The notes: generated from the sequence alone by a model not told the origin. A stretch of DNA of 64,000 nt from Planctomycetaceae bacterium (GCA_002724245.1 PBOG01000060.1:21088-85087), one strand, 5' to 3'; positions 35,005-46,339 are shown, numbered from the stretch's first letter. Program-made: numbers and translations.

Positions 35005-35751
35005 TCAAGCGGCCAGACGCAAGGCAGTATTCGATTCGCGCACACCTGTAATAAATTCCTCAAAGATCCGCGAATCGATTGCAGACGCCGAATCCGCTTC
35101 GGGATGGAACTGCGTGCCGATGGCAAACCAATCTTCCATCACGCCTTCGATCGCTTCCACCACTCCATCAGGTGCGTGGGCCGTAACGGCAAAACCAGGA
35201 GCCACGTCATCAATGGCCATATGGTGCATACTGTTGACTCGGACTTCACCATCGCCGTAAACCCGCTCCATCAGTGACCCAGGAACGACTTCCAGCCCAT
35301 GTCGATGGCCGCGATCCTGCAAATCCTTGTGGGGGAGCGCATCGGGTAAATCCTCGGAAATGTGCAGAAATAGACTGCCACCCTGGTCAAGATTCAGTAA
35401 CTGCATGCCGGCCCCAATACCCATTACCGGCATCCGGCGTTCCCCGATCACGCGCATCAATTGCCGGTCGAATGTCTCTCTGCGATCCGCCATAACTCGT
35501 ACCGTAGGATGCAAACGAAAACCATCACGGCGCGGATCGAGATCGTGGCCACCAATCAACAGGAAACCGTCTAATTTGTCCAACACCGCATCCAGATCAT
35601 CACGTTCCGTGAGCGGTGGGACGATTAACGGAATACCCCCTGCACTCAAGATCTCATCGTAATACCCGGCAGCTAACACCGAGTAAGCCGGTGCGTCGTT
35701 ATTGACCGTACGAAAATCCGCATTCAAACCGATGACTGGTTTCCACGACAT
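35005..35751 (-). CDS. Class I glutamine amidotransferase-like (peptidase C26) protein lacking the nucleophile Cys
   Basis: About 248 residues. Overall plan and motifs match gamma-glutamyl-gamma-aminobutyrate hydrolases (PuuD type): KPVIGLNADFRT, YYDEILSAGGIPLIVPP, DGFLLIGGHDLDPRRDG, and the distal catalytic pair in GTQFHPEAD. At the nucleophile elbow, where PuuD has GICRGMQ, this protein has GIGAGMQLLN: the Cys is Gly and the Arg is Ala. Hydrolase activity by the standard mechanism is therefore not expected; it may be a binding or regulatory protein. Start at ATG 35751 with AAAGGGAA upstream; the frame is open to 35859 but without family similarity. It could be linked to polyamine catabolism by family, but its neighbours do not support this. 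Confidence 0.82.
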   Translation of the reverse strand: MSWKPVIGLNADFRTVNNDAPAYSVLAAGYYDEILSAGGIPLIVPPLTERDDLDAVLDKLDGFLLIGGHDLDPRRDGFRLHPTVRVMADRRETFDRQLMRVIGERRMPVMGIGAGMQLLNLDQGGSLFLHISEDLPDALPHKDLQDRGHRHGLEVVPGSLMERVYGDGEVRVNSMHHMAIDDVAPGFAVTAHAPDGVVEAIEGVMEDWFAIGTQFHPEADSASAIDSRIFEEFITGVRESNTALRLAA

Positions 35752-36222
35752 TTGAAATTCCCTTTCAAAACTTCTAGCGTGATACTCCAACCACAGAGTT
35801 ACGACATCACGCCCGAGAGGACACACGAACACCAAGTTGCAGTTTGCGTCGCGCCACACATTTCCGCCCGTTGTTACACCCGACGCGGCCGATCCGTTGG
35901 ATCGTCACCGGGCCAAGCACTACGGTCAGAAACGGCCACACAGGACGCGTTTACTCCATACCGATTGTTCAACAACGAAGTTGTAAGTAGTGGACCTCCT
36001 TTCGCGTTCTGCTCTCAATCCTTGGTGGAAGTGCAAGTCGAGGGTGAGTTTAAGTGCGCGCAAGAATCGAGCAACACCTCCCCTTGATTTTGGGGTTGCG
36101 TTGAAGCGAAGCGCAACATCCTGTGCAAGCACGAGACTGCTAGCACCCCGGCGCAAACAACTTCAGCCTGTGACGCACAAGATTGCTGCCAAGTGCTGTA
36201 TCGCGCACGATTGGCAGTGGCT
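35752..36222. other. Intergenic stretch of 471 bases without a supportable gene
   Basis: Lies upstream of the amidotransferase-like gene and downstream of the SMP-30 gene. A hairpin-capable GTTGCG...CGCAAC element occurs near 36094-36116. Several open frames cross the stretch on both strands but none shows a domain, leader or ribosome site. Confidence 0.4.
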
Positions 36223-37086
36223 TCAGGCGATGTCGGGATGGTTTAACGGCAGACCACGGGTGCCAATATCGTCGAAACGGTGGACAACCAGGTTGTCCAG
36301 CGAAGCCGCCAGTAACACATCGCGTTGGGGCCCGGCAAAAGCGACGTCCGTTGGGCCGCGCAACTTCTCCCCGCGCCAATCTTCCGCAAATAGTTCCAGC
36401 CTGCGGCTGGCCAAATCAAAGACATAAATCGCATCTGGACGATGGCAGGCGATCCAGAGACGTCCCTGTTCGTCAAAGGCAATACCATCTGGAATGTGCC
36501 TCGGCATGTGCACGACGCGTTCAAACCTACCGGCGCTTCCGTCGCGATGGATTTCAATGCGGGCGATCGCACTGCCAAACGTCTCGACGAAATACAGGAA
36601 TCGCTCTTCGCCATCGAGAGCAATCGCATTGGGTGTATCGACCGGGTCGGGATACCAGAGTTCCGCCGTACCGCCCCCTGGAGGAATGCGACAGATGCGT
36701 CCATTGACGGTCTCGGACCAGTCTCCACTGTCCGACACATAGAGGTTCCCAGCACGGTCAAAGGCAGGGTAATTCGTACATAAAAAGGGCTCTCCAGCTG
36801 GCCCCGTAGCGTACTGACTGATCACACCGTCAGGCGTGACCAGCAGCACATCACCTGCGGTGTGCGCCAAATAGAGATTACCAGCCCCATCCATCGCCGA
36901 TCCCAAACAGCGTGCCTCGGTCGTAGCAAACTGTTCCGCCACGTTCTTTTCAAGATCGACGCGATAGACCTGACACCCAGTTCCAGTCGTATATGCCTCA
37001 CCAGCCGGACCAATCCCAATCGACTCGGGATGATCCACACCACGAATATGCTTAATGAGATTCAAACCGTAAGCCGCTAAGGTCAT
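36223..37086 (-). CDS. SMP-30/gluconolactonase/LRE family protein
   Basis: About 287 residues. Six-bladed propeller of the SMP-30/strictosidine synthase-like type: HPESIGIGPAGEAYTTGTG, NLYVSDSGDWSETVNGRICRIPPGGGTAELWY, TPNAIALDGEERFLYFVETFGSAIARIEI, IPDGIAFDEQGRLWIACHRPDAIYVFD and PTDVAFAGPQRDVLLAASL. Members hydrolyse sugar lactones using a divalent metal; the Asn-Ala-Ile-Ala and Asp-Gly-Ile-Ala motifs are the usual ligand regions. Start at ATG 37086; no signal peptide, so cytosolic. Could serve sugar-acid catabolism together with the dehydratase-like enzymes later in the window, but they are not linked. The next gene upstream on the strand is surE, 153 bases away. Confidence 0.83.
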   Translation of the reverse strand: MTLAAYGLNLIKHIRGVDHPESIGIGPAGEAYTTGTGCQVYRVDLEKNVAEQFATTEARCLGSAMDGAGNLYLAHTAGDVLLVTPDGVISQYATGPAGEPFLCTNYPAFDRAGNLYVSDSGDWSETVNGRICRIPPGGGTAELWYPDPVDTPNAIALDGEERFLYFVETFGSAIARIEIHRDGSAGRFERVVHMPRHIPDGIAFDEQGRLWIACHRPDAIYVFDLASRRLELFAEDWRGEKLRGPTDVAFAGPQRDVLLAASLDNLVVHRFDDIGTRGLPLNHPDIA

Positions 37087-37239
37087 GACATACTTTCTGC
37101 ACTGGGAGACAAACGAACGGCGTAGTCCTTCAATTCTGTGCGAATAGAATTCCAGAAGAAAGTAGGCTGCGCCGGTTTCTCGCAGCGCCATGATGGCGTT
37201 CCGGCCACGCTTGCACACTCAGGCATCACAGCCCGAACG

Positions 37240-37941
37240 CTACCATATTGAGACTCGGCTGACGGAAATCTCGCCAGCAAAGCAGCTCGCCACGTCAGAA
37301 CCAGGGGCATTCGGGCGACCATGATAATCACAACGATACTGCCAGCCGTCCGCCGCCGGTTCAAACCGGATCGGCAAGGGCGCCAATTCAAGCGGGCAAT
37401 CTCGTTCCGGTGGTTTCACAAGACTTCCCTCAGCCTGCCCTGCCACCGACAAGTCCGGGAAATTCACATTCCAGAACTCCCTGGTACCCAATTCACGACG
37501 CTGCAGCGTATCCACCACCGTCCTTGCCCAATCGGTAGCAGACTTCCAGTCAATTTCCGGACGGCGACAGTACTGAGAGAGTGCGATTGCGGGAATTCCC
37601 AACAGCGTTGCTTCACGCGCAGCCGCCACTGTCCCCGACATCAATACGTCCACTCCTAAATTCCCGCCCCAGTTAATGCCCGCCAATACCCAGTCAGCGC
37701 CCACGAACACCTGACTCAATCCCAAACGCACGCAATCAACCGGTGTACCATCGACCGCGAATCGTTGAGGCCCAAGTTCCCTGACGTGCAGGGGCCTCTC
37801 AGTCGTTGCATGATGGCTGCAACCCGAGTGCGGGGCTTCCGGCGCCACTACACAGATCTCGCCCAGGCCGGAGACGGCATCACACAGAGCGGCCAATCCA
37901 GGCGCGTCGACTCCATCGTCATTGGTCAACAAGATCTTCAT
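37240..37941 (-). CDS. surE: 5'-nucleotidase SurE
   Basis: About 233 residues. MKILLTNDDGVDAPGLAAL holds the Asp-Asp metal pair; VVAPEAPHSGCSHHAT (with the metal Ser/Asn region), VDGTPVDCVRLGL, WVLAGINWGGNLGVDVLMSGTVAAAREATLLGIPAIALS are the SurE core. SurE is a divalent metal-dependent nucleoside monophosphatase with polyphosphatase activity linked to stationary-phase survival. The start at ATG 37941 places the conserved N-terminus first; eight more in-frame residues upstream are not conserved. Normal length minus a slightly short C-terminus. Downstream of ftr by 62 bases on the same strand; co-transcription is possible. Confidence 0.93.
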   Translation of the reverse strand: MKILLTNDDGVDAPGLAALCDAVSGLGEICVVAPEAPHSGCSHHATTERPLHVRELGPQRFAVDGTPVDCVRLGLSQVFVGADWVLAGINWGGNLGVDVLMSGTVAAAREATLLGIPAIALSQYCRRPEIDWKSATDWARTVVDTLQRRELGTREFWNVNFPDLSVAGQAEGSLVKPPERDCPLELAPLPIRFEPAADGWQYRCDYHGRPNAPGSDVASCFAGEISVSRVSIW

Positions 37942-38003
37942 CGCAATCGATCCCCGCGTGGCCACGTTCCGTGAACCGTCAGAAAAACTCTGGCGAAACT
38001 TCT

Positions 38004-38906
38004 TCAGGCATCACTCGGATCGCCCAAGACCGATCGCAAGTGGAAATGAAATTTGCCCAACTTGCCGCCATAGTTGCCCGCACTGATGGCCACCACGTCC
38101 GACGCGCTGACCGCTAGCATGCCGCAATGCATCGCGGCATGCACGGCCTGTTCATCAACGCCATCAATCACAACCTCATACGCGCAATTCGCATCCTCGT
38201 GCAAACGAGAAGACACGCGCCCTCGCAATGTCGGACAGAATGCATCTGCCGTCGACGCAACCAGGGCAGGATAGCGAGAACCGACTTTACTGCCACTACG
38301 AGCGACACCACCCGGGAAAGGTGTAATCACGCCAGCGAGCGCCTCAATCGCTTCCACCGCGAGACGCGCTGCAGACAGCGCCCGCTCCTGATCAGACGAC
38401 TGGAGAATAAAATTCCCACCCGCTACCCCTGGAGCCATCCCCACGTTTTCCACGACCGTGAATTCACCATCCATAACCGGAATTCGCCAGTACCTGTCGG
38501 TATCAACAAGTTTGCTTTTCTGGAACCCGTCACCAAAGAAACGAAGGTGCTTACCAAGTGGCAGTCGAGTTTTTGCCTCAGAGAGGCCATCAAAAACCGC
38601 AGTCGAAGGACACGTCATCACACACTGCCCGACCCGGTTGGCGACGGCTTTGGCAAGACGTTCCTGATCAAATCCAAAAACCAGAACTGCGGCACCGAAG
38701 CGCCCGTCCGGCGTAGTGTGCGGGTCGAGCCAATTCTCCAAGCCACACTCTGCATCGCAAGCGATTACCGAGGAACTGTACCCCGTACATTCACGAATCG
38801 CAGCTTCCAACCAGAACCGGTCGTGTGCCGTTATTACAAGTCGTGCGTATTGCATGCGGAACGCTTCCGCAAACGTGTCGTCGATATAGGTGCCGTTCAG
38901 GTTCAC
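38004..38906 (-). CDS. ftr: Formylmethanofuran:tetrahydromethanopterin formyltransferase
   Basis: 300 residues, GTG start. N-terminus NGTYIDDTFAEAFRMQYARLVITA is strongly diagnostic of Ftr/FhcD, as are VIACDAECGLENWL, TRLPLGKHLRFFGDGFQKSK, RYWRIPVMDGEF and GVARSGSKVGSRYPALVASTADAFCP. The enzyme moves a formyl group between methanofuran-type and tetrahydromethanopterin-type carriers. It was first known from methanogens and later from methylotrophs and planctomycetes, where in bacteria it belongs to formaldehyde oxidation. No other H4MPT gene (mch, mtd, fae, fhcABC) lies in the window. Divergent from the J-domain-like gene across a region with a perfect palindrome. No strong ribosome site is visible at the GTG. 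Confidence 0.93.
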   Translation of the reverse strand: MNLNGTYIDDTFAEAFRMQYARLVITAHDRFWLEAAIRECTGYSSSVIACDAECGLENWLDPHTTPDGRFGAAVLVFGFDQERLAKAVANRVGQCVMTCPSTAVFDGLSEAKTRLPLGKHLRFFGDGFQKSKLVDTDRYWRIPVMDGEFTVVENVGMAPGVAGGNFILQSSDQERALSAARLAVEAIEALAGVITPFPGGVARSGSKVGSRYPALVASTADAFCPTLRGRVSSRLHEDANCAYEVVIDGVDEQAVHAAMHCGMLAVSASDVVAISAGNYGGKLGKFHFHLRSVLGDPSDA

Positions 38907-38991
38907 TCAGGACGATCTCAATCAGAAGTTCAGGATAAGGAAATCCAACTCGCGTCATAATATAATGGCGAGTATTGTAGCAGTAGTCTCA

Positions 38992-39014
38992 TTGAGTGTG
39001 ACGTACACTCAATA
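38992..39014. promoter_or_regulatory. Palindromic operator-like element in the ftr / J-domain divergent region
   Basis: Perfect inverted repeat with 9-bp arms, ATTGAGTGT (38992-39000) and ACACTCAAT (39006-39014), around a 5-base spacer GACGT. A TATAAT hexamer is present at 38962-38967 on the plus strand. There is no T-run, so a terminator is unlikely; a dimeric regulator site between the two divergent genes fits better. Confidence 0.5.
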
Positions 39015-39118
39015 GGCTTCGAGAAAAACGTCACTGCTCGATGCTCCTTGCCAGCGGGCACGTTCTGCGAAATAATTCTGCTTCGGTCTTACTGTTCACG
39101 ATTCTCAGAGCCCTGTGG

Positions 39119-39748
39119 ATGGACGATTCTTTCGATCCCTATCGAATCTGGCTGGGAATTCCACCTTCCGAGCAGCCCGCCGACCACTATCGCCTGCTGG
39201 GCATTGCTCGGTTCGAAACAGATCCAGAAGTCATCGAGAACGCGGCCAACCGGCAGATGTCCTATCTCAGGACATTCCAATCCGGCGATTACGTCGGGTT
39301 GGCACAGCGTCTGCTCAACGAGGTTGCTACCGCCAAAATCTGCCTGCTCCACCCAGATCGTCGTAAAGCCTACGACAGTCAACTTCAGCAGATTCCTGCG
39401 ACGCCGTCCGCGGCTGACAGTCCCACGACGTTCCCACACGACGCTTCACAGGCTGACCAGGTCACGCCTGCGGCCCCTGGCAAACCGGTAGCGTCTCCCG
39501 AGGCGCCCCCCCTGCCCCTGGTACGTACGGCACTCCCCCCACGCACCCGCCGCGCATCTCCCTGGCCTCTGCTGCTGGCAATGATGCTGATCGTCATACT
39601 GCTGGGCGCCCTGATTGTCTTCTTCAATCGGCGGGATCTGTTGAACCCCAGCGCGCCTCCACCATCGCCATCAGGTGCCGGCGCACTCGACCCAACCAGT
39701 GACGTCGTCCTGAAAGCAACCGTCCTGAAAACAATCTGGAACCCCTGA
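39119..39748 (+). CDS. J-domain-like planctomycete membrane protein
   Basis: About 209 residues. The first 75 residues hold the planctomycete signature FDPYRIWLGIPPSEQPADHYRLLGI, VIENAANRQMSYLRTFQ and LLNEVATAKICLLHPDRRKAYD, a J-domain-like helical module in which the HPD tripeptide sits near the module's end (LLHPDRRK) rather than in the classic DnaJ loop after helix II. A Pro/Ala-rich linker follows, then one membrane helix (PWPLLLAMMLIVILLGALIVFF) and a short exported tail. The same N-terminal module is fused to kinases and other domains elsewhere in planctomycetes. Start at ATG 39119. Near dnaJ/grpE but on the opposite strand. Function unknown. Confidence 0.8.
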   Translation: MDDSFDPYRIWLGIPPSEQPADHYRLLGIARFETDPEVIENAANRQMSYLRTFQSGDYVGLAQRLLNEVATAKICLLHPDRRKAYDSQLQQIPATPSAADSPTTFPHDASQADQVTPAAPGKPVASPEAPPLPLVRTALPPRTRRASPWPLLLAMMLIVILLGALIVFFNRRDLLNPSAPPPSPSGAGALDPTSDVVLKATVLKTIWNP

Positions 39749-40055
39749 GACGGAACACCGGTGTATGCCACCCCACGCGCCCATGCATCACAATCGACAT
39801 GGTCGCTCGCCCAGCTCCGCGCCGCAACCGGAGCAACGCCCTGCCGCCGCGTTGCCAATGCATTCATTGCACAGTAGCCGACCAGAACCGGGCTCCACCG
39901 CGAAGCGACGCCCGTCTGCTGGCGAGAACGGACACCCAAACACGATGCAGCGAGCACAATACTCCGTACGACGGTAGTGTCACCCGCAACCTGAGAAGAA
40001 CACAAACAACGACAGACACCGTCCGGCCAGTTTGCTGGCACCAGGTCAGACCATC
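39749..40055. other. Intergenic stretch of 307 bases, no gene recognised
   Basis: Between two convergent genes. Overlapping open frames exist on both strands but are Arg/Pro-biased without any motif. I see no terminator with a T-run, RNA gene or repeat. Confidence 0.4.
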
Positions 40056-40379
40056 TCAATCGGCTTTTTTCCTGGCCGATGACTTGCCGCCACTCGAAGT
40101 GCTCTCCGATTTGGACTTAGCTTCGGATTTAGATTTACTGTCCGGTTTCGCTTCTGCAGCCTTTTTGTCGTTCGCCGCAGCCTTCTTGTAGGCATCGCTG
40201 CGATAATCGGTTTCGTAAAAGCCAGAGCCCTTGAACATCACAGCTGCGCCAGCACCGAAAAGTCGACGCAACTTCAATCGACCACATTCTGGGCACTTCC
40301 GTTTGACGGGGGCCGTGATCCCCTGAAACAACTCGAACGCGTGACCACATGCACCGCATTCATAGTCATAAGTCGGCAT
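40056..40379 (-). CDS. FmdB-type zinc ribbon protein with Lys/Ser/Ala-rich tail
   Basis: 107 residues. The first 50 residues are a classic FmdB/CxxC_CxxC zinc ribbon: MPTYDYECGACGHAFELFQ and KCPECGRLKLRRLFGAGAAVMFKGSGFYETDY. The tail from residue 60 is low complexity (KSKSEAKSKSES), probably disordered. FmdB proteins were named as putative regulators of formamidase but are widespread with no settled role. Last gene of the dnaJ-grpE run, 58 bases after grpE, so probably expressed with the chaperone genes. In many planctomycetes the same neighbour is seen. Confidence 0.9.
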   Translation of the reverse strand: MPTYDYECGACGHAFELFQGITAPVKRKCPECGRLKLRRLFGAGAAVMFKGSGFYETDYRSDAYKKAAANDKKAAEAKPDSKSKSEAKSKSESTSSGGKSSARKKAD

Positions 40380-40437
40380 CGGCTTTTCCTTTAGTTACAA
40401 ACAGCGGGCCAAACGCTCAGCTCGCACACAGTGATAA

Positions 40438-41082
40438 TCACTCCGCGTGCGATCCCTCCGACAGCTCTTCTGGTGTTCCAGTAGAGACCAGGACTTGCGA
40501 AGGGCGAATTACTCGATCATGAAGGGAATAGCCCTCCAAAGCAACATGGGCAACGTGTCCTTCCGGACATTCCGAACTGGGCTGCTGGCCAATGGCCTCG
40601 TGCAAATTCGGGTCAAACGGCTCTCCCGCTGCGGAGATTTTCTGACATTTGTGCTGCTCCAGAATCGCGGAAAGTTGCGTAGCGACCATTTCCACCCCCG
40701 CCAGCAGACTCTCGGCGTCCGGGTTTTCGTTGGCAGACTGAACCGCACGCCCCAGGTTGTCAACAACCGGCAACAAATCTGACAGCAGTGGAAAGACTGC
40801 AAACCTGCGTTGCTCGTCCATTTCACGCCGCATTCGCTTGCGTGAGTTCTCTAATTCTGCCTGGATCCGCAGGACCCGGTCATTCGCTTCCTGCAACTGA
40901 CCCTGCAAATCAAGCGGTTGCTCATCCCCTGCTTCACTCTCCGTATCGGCCACTTCGTTTGCGGCGGAATCGGTGGCAGCGGCCGATTCCGCAGGATCTT
41001 CAATCGGTGACGGTGAGTTCACTTCCGCCTCCGGATCCTCAGGTAGGGAATCCTCCAGCGGCGACGGTTTCGGTTCATTCAT
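40438..41082 (-). CDS. grpE: Nucleotide exchange factor GrpE
   Basis: 214 residues. An acidic, disordered N-terminal 60 residues leads into the long coiled coil ([29 protein letters not shown]), then the GrpE beta domain with [50 protein letters not shown] and VLVSTG. It releases ADP from DnaK. Its ATG overlaps the dnaJ stop (ATGA), so dnaJ and grpE are translationally coupled, with dnaJ first. No dnaK is in the window. Confidence 0.95.
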   Translation of the reverse strand: MNEPKPSPLEDSLPEDPEAEVNSPSPIEDPAESAAATDSAANEVADTESEAGDEQPLDLQGQLQEANDRVLRIQAELENSRKRMRREMDEQRRFAVFPLLSDLLPVVDNLGRAVQSANENPDAESLLAGVEMVATQLSAILEQHKCQKISAAGEPFDPNLHEAIGQQPSSECPEGHVAHVALEGYSLHDRVIRPSQVLVSTGTPEELSEGSHAE

Positions 41083-42224
41083 GCGTCGGTCTCCTCGGCC
41101 GCATCTCCACCGGTGAGATAATCGCGTAGTTTTTCCAGAAACGACGTCCGTTCCGGAGTGACTTCCGTACGCTCCAACTCCGCTAACTGTTGCAATAGCT
41201 CACGTTGCTCGCGTCCTAACTTTCGCGGAACCTCAATATAGGTCTGCACGAGCAATTCACCACGACCAGAGCGGCCTCGGGGATCAGGCATTCCGTTATT
41301 GCGTAAACGAAACACCTCGCCAGCTTGCGTCCCTTTGGGAATAGCCAATTCCGTCGCACCAGAAAGTGTCGGCACTTCGACTTTGGCACCGAGCGTGGCC
41401 TGAGTGTAGGTGATGGGCAGACGCACAATCAGGTGTTGTCCGTCTCGCTGAAAGAGCTTATGCGGACGTACGCTCACAAAGCAGTAACAATCACCAGCTG
41501 GTCCGTCCGCAGGTCCCGGCTCACCTTCGCCAGGAATACGCACACGCATGCCATCATCAACTCCAGCGGGGATGGACACGTCGATCGTCACTTTACCAGC
41601 GACCCGACCGCCACCGGCACAGTCGTCACAAGGATCCGCGATCATCATGCCGCTCCCTTCACAGGAAGGACACGTCGTTTGTACGCGGACAAACCCCATC
41701 TGCTGTGCCACCTGTCCCTCGCCGCCACAACGCCGGCAGCGTTCAAGGGATGATCCAGGACGTGTCCCCTTGCCGTCACAGGTACCACATGCTTGACTGC
41801 GCGAAAATGTCACCGTCTTGACGGTATTGACAGCTGCCTCTTCCAGGTCAAGCGTTACGTCACAGCGGATGTCTGCCCCGCGACGCTGTCGACGCCCGCG
41901 CCGACCACCCAGCATATCACCGAACAAGCCGGTACCCAGGATATCTCCAAACGCCTCGAAGATATCTCCCACCTGCTCATACTGACCAGCCGAACCAGCC
42001 ACTCCCGCGTGCCCATATTGATCATAGCGAGCACGCTTCTCGGCATCATTCAGTACTTCGTACGCTTCTGCGGCCTCTTTGAAAAGCTCAACCGCATCGG
42101 GATCGTCCCCGTTGCTGTCCGGGTGGTACTTGATCGCCAGTTTCCGGTAAGCGGTCGCAATCTCGCGTTCACCGGCACTGCGCTCGACACCGAGCACTTC
42201 GTAGTAATCTCGCTTGGCAACCAT
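41079..42224 (-). CDS. dnaJ: Chaperone protein DnaJ
   Basis: About 381 residues with all type-I DnaJ parts: J-domain ([15 protein letters not shown] in [10 protein letters not shown]), Gly-rich/Phe region, and four zinc motifs [24 protein letters not shown] and CDDCAGGG. The client-binding beta domains follow. It delivers clients to DnaK. The ATG at 42224 is preferred; a GTG at 42233 adds three residues. Although it lies downstream of the groES-groEL unit on the same strand, a rho-independent terminator at 42396-42422 separates them, so it should have its own promoter in 42225-42395; I could not identify one. Confidence 0.96.
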   Translation of the reverse strand: MVAKRDYYEVLGVERSAGEREIATAYRKLAIKYHPDSNGDDPDAVELFKEAAEAYEVLNDAEKRARYDQYGHAGVAGSAGQYEQVGDIFEAFGDILGTGLFGDMLGGRRGRRQRRGADIRCDVTLDLEEAAVNTVKTVTFSRSQACGTCDGKGTRPGSSLERCRRCGGEGQVAQQMGFVRVQTTCPSCEGSGMMIADPCDDCAGGGRVAGKVTIDVSIPAGVDDGMRVRIPGEGEPGPADGPAGDCYCFVSVRPHKLFQRDGQHLIVRLPITYTQATLGAKVEVPTLSGATELAIPKGTQAGEVFRLRNNGMPDPRGRSGRGELLVQTYIEVPRKLGREQRELLQQLAELERTEVTPERTSFLEKLRDYLTGGDAAEETDA

Positions 42225-42395
42225 AATCGCCACCCAACTGAAGGTCGATGGAGTGACTCGCCCCGATCAGACCCAAACCGTTCTCTACGCGGATCGTATC
42301 ACCAGGCTCGCAGGAGACTCACACTGCGAACGACGACGGCGTCCCCAGCAAGATGGTATCGGCCACACTTGCTTGAGCCGCTGCCAGGTTTCAAC

Positions 42396-42422
42396 AAAAA
42401 AGCCACCTCGCTACGAAGTGGC
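42396..42422 (-). terminator. Rho-independent terminator after the groEL-groES-groEL unit
   Basis: On the minus strand GCCACTTCG-TAG-CGAGGTGGC forms a 9-bp stem (one G-T pair) with a 3-base loop and is followed at once by TTTTTT. It begins 60 bases after the stop of the second groEL, ending that transcript before dnaJ. Confidence 0.85.
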
Positions 42423-42481
42423 CCTGAGTTAAAACTACTCGTGTGCGGTCGTATCGCCGCAGTCGGTCCAGGTACAAAATC

Positions 42482-44101
42482 CTAGCGAACTGCGCCTTCA
42501 ACGCCACGTTTTTCTTTATCTTCTTGATCGAAGTTCGTTACCAATGCTTCCGTAGTCAACATTAGACCCGAGATACTGGCGGCGTTCGCCAATGCCGTTC
42601 GTACAACCTTGACAGGATCGATCACGCCCGCCTTGTACATATCGACATATTCACCAGCATTCGCGTTGTAACCTACAGTCAGAGGCTTATCGTTCACCTC
42701 ATCCGCAATGACAGAACCGTCGATGCCACAATTGTCTGCGATCTGTCTCAATGGCGCGTCGAGCGCACCCAAGACAATATCGACGCCAACTTTTTCGTCT
42801 TTCTTGGCACCGGATCGGCTCTTCTCAACGACCTCTCGACAACGCAACAAGGCAACCCCACCGCCGGGAAGAATGCCTTCCTCCACAGCTGCCCGAGTGG
42901 CGTGCAATGCATCCTCGACGCGTGCCTTCTTCTGCTTCATTTCTGATTCAGTCTCAGCACCCACCGAGATGACAGCCACGCCACCAGCAAGTTTCGCGAG
43001 GCGTTCCTGGAATTTTTCCTTGTCGTATTCGCTATCGACCTGATCGATCTGTGCGCGAATCTGGTCGATCCGGTGGTCGATCTCATCCCGAGCACCCGCA
43101 CCTTCAACGATCGTGGTCGCATTCTTATCGACACTAATCTTCTTGGCGCGGCCGAGTTGCTCCAGCGTGAGATTCTCCAGCTTCAGGCCGAGATCATCGC
43201 TGATCATCGTGCCGCCAGTGAGAACCCCGATGTCACCCAACATCGCTTTACGACGATCACCAAAGCCCGGTGCCTTCACTGCACAGACATTCAACACGCC
43301 TCGCAGCTTGTTCACCACCAGTAGCGTCAACGCTTCGGCGTCCACATCCTCAGCGATAATCAACAACGGTTTGCCAGTCTGACCAACCTTCTCTAGGACA
43401 GGCACCAGCTCTCGCAAATTGCTGATCTTCTTTTCATGGATCAGGATATAAGCGTCTTCCAGCAAGCAGTCCATTTCGGCAGTGCGATTGATGAAATAAG
43501 GAGAAACAAATCCTTTGTCGAACTGCATGCCATCGACATACTCGACTTCGGTATCGTTCTTCTTGCCCTCTTCAACGGTAATCACGCCATCCTTGCCAAC
43601 ATGGTGCAATGCATCTGCCAGCAATTCGCCAATGCCCATATCGTTGTTCGCACTGATCGCACCGACATGAGCCACTTCTGACTTATCAGCGACCGGCTTG
43701 CCGATCTCCAGGAGTCGGGCTTCTGCTGCCTCAACTGCCCTCTCGATGCCACGTCGAACCGCCGCTGGATTACTACCTGCGACGATATTACGAAGACCCT
43801 CTTTATAAATCGCGCGGGCCAGAACAGTCGCCGTGGTCGTTCCATCACCTGCCAGATCGGAGGTTTTCTGGGCCACTTCAACGACCAGCTTCGAACCCAT
43901 ATTCTCGAAACGATCTTCGAGATCAATTTCCTTGGCGACCGTCACGCCATCTTTCGTTACGGTCGGGCCACCAAAGGACTTGTCGATGATGACATTGCGA
44001 CCAGTTGGTCCCATTGTCACAGCCACCGCGTTGGCCAACTTATCCACACCCTGCATCATTTTTTGCCGGGCAGAATCTTCAAACAGCAGTTGCTTTGCCA
44101 C
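42482..44101 (-). CDS. groEL: Chaperonin GroEL (second copy, no GGM tail)
   Basis: 539 residues with full GroEL plan: [62 protein letters not shown], the ATPase [15 protein letters not shown], apical [15 protein letters not shown], and equatorial [12 protein letters not shown]. The C-terminus ends [13 protein letters not shown] and lacks the Gly-Gly-Met tail that lines the cavity floor of classical GroEL, so it differs functionally from the copy at 44597-46339. It follows groES by 95 bases. Two GroELs around one GroES suggests either mixed rings or specialised client sets. Confidence 0.96.
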   Translation of the reverse strand: MAKQLLFEDSARQKMMQGVDKLANAVAVTMGPTGRNVIIDKSFGGPTVTKDGVTVAKEIDLEDRFENMGSKLVVEVAQKTSDLAGDGTTTATVLARAIYKEGLRNIVAGSNPAAVRRGIERAVEAAEARLLEIGKPVADKSEVAHVGAISANNDMGIGELLADALHHVGKDGVITVEEGKKNDTEVEYVDGMQFDKGFVSPYFINRTAEMDCLLEDAYILIHEKKISNLRELVPVLEKVGQTGKPLLIIAEDVDAEALTLLVVNKLRGVLNVCAVKAPGFGDRRKAMLGDIGVLTGGTMISDDLGLKLENLTLEQLGRAKKISVDKNATTIVEGAGARDEIDHRIDQIRAQIDQVDSEYDKEKFQERLAKLAGGVAVISVGAETESEMKQKKARVEDALHATRAAVEEGILPGGGVALLRCREVVEKSRSGAKKDEKVGVDIVLGALDAPLRQIADNCGIDGSVIADEVNDKPLTVGYNANAGEYVDMYKAGVIDPVKVVRTALANAASISGLMLTTEALVTNFDQEDKEKRGVEGAVR

Positions 44102-44196
44102 GTTTATTTCTCCTGCTCAGAGCCACACCCTGAAGGGCGTGCCTCGCCGCCGCACCGGGAAAACCCCGGGCGGTATTGCCTTCTCAGTGATCCCAG

Positions 44197-44496
44197 CTAG
44201 CTAATAACTTTCGCCAAAATATCGCTCTCACGCACAATCTTGACTTCCTCTCCATTGACTTCAATATCCATGCCGCCGTACTTGCCGTAGATCACTTCAT
44301 CGCCCACAGCAACGGACAGCTGTCCGCGTTCACCGTTGTCGAGCAATCTGCCGGGACCTACCGCAACCACTTTACCGCGTTGCGGTTTTTCTTGGGCTGA
44401 GTCGGGAAGAACAATCCCGCCGGCTGTCTTTTCTTCTGCTTCCATCGTTTCCACGATGACCCGATCATCAAGCGGCCGAACCTTGATCTTCGCCAT
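44197..44496 (-). CDS. groES: Co-chaperonin GroES
   Basis: 99 residues. [45 protein letters not shown] is the full GroES barrel start with the mobile loop ([15 protein letters not shown]), and [12 protein letters not shown] follows. It caps GroEL rings. It lies between the two groEL genes, 100 bases after the first and 95 before the second, all on one strand. Confidence 0.97.
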   Translation of the reverse strand: MAKIKVRPLDDRVIVETMEAEEKTAGGIVLPDSAQEKPQRGKVVAVGPGRLLDNGERGQLSVAVGDEVIYGKYGGMDIEVNGEEVKIVRESDILAKVIS

Positions 44497-44596
44497 GATG
44501 TGATTCCTTCATTCTCTATGAGCTAAATGTGAATTGTTTCAAAACTACAGGAATTCCGATGGTCAAAACGACACGGACACAGCAGCGAGCTTCGCA

Positions 44597-46339
<1,743 letters not shown>

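Noticed and set aside
39385..40059. Long minus-strand open frame antisense to the J-domain gene
   Set aside because: It mirrors the codon bias of the real plus-strand gene and has no recognisable domain.
44109..44175. Hairpin CCGGG...CCCGG between groES and the second groEL as a terminator
   Set aside because: No T-run follows on the coding strand; more likely a leader or processing structure.
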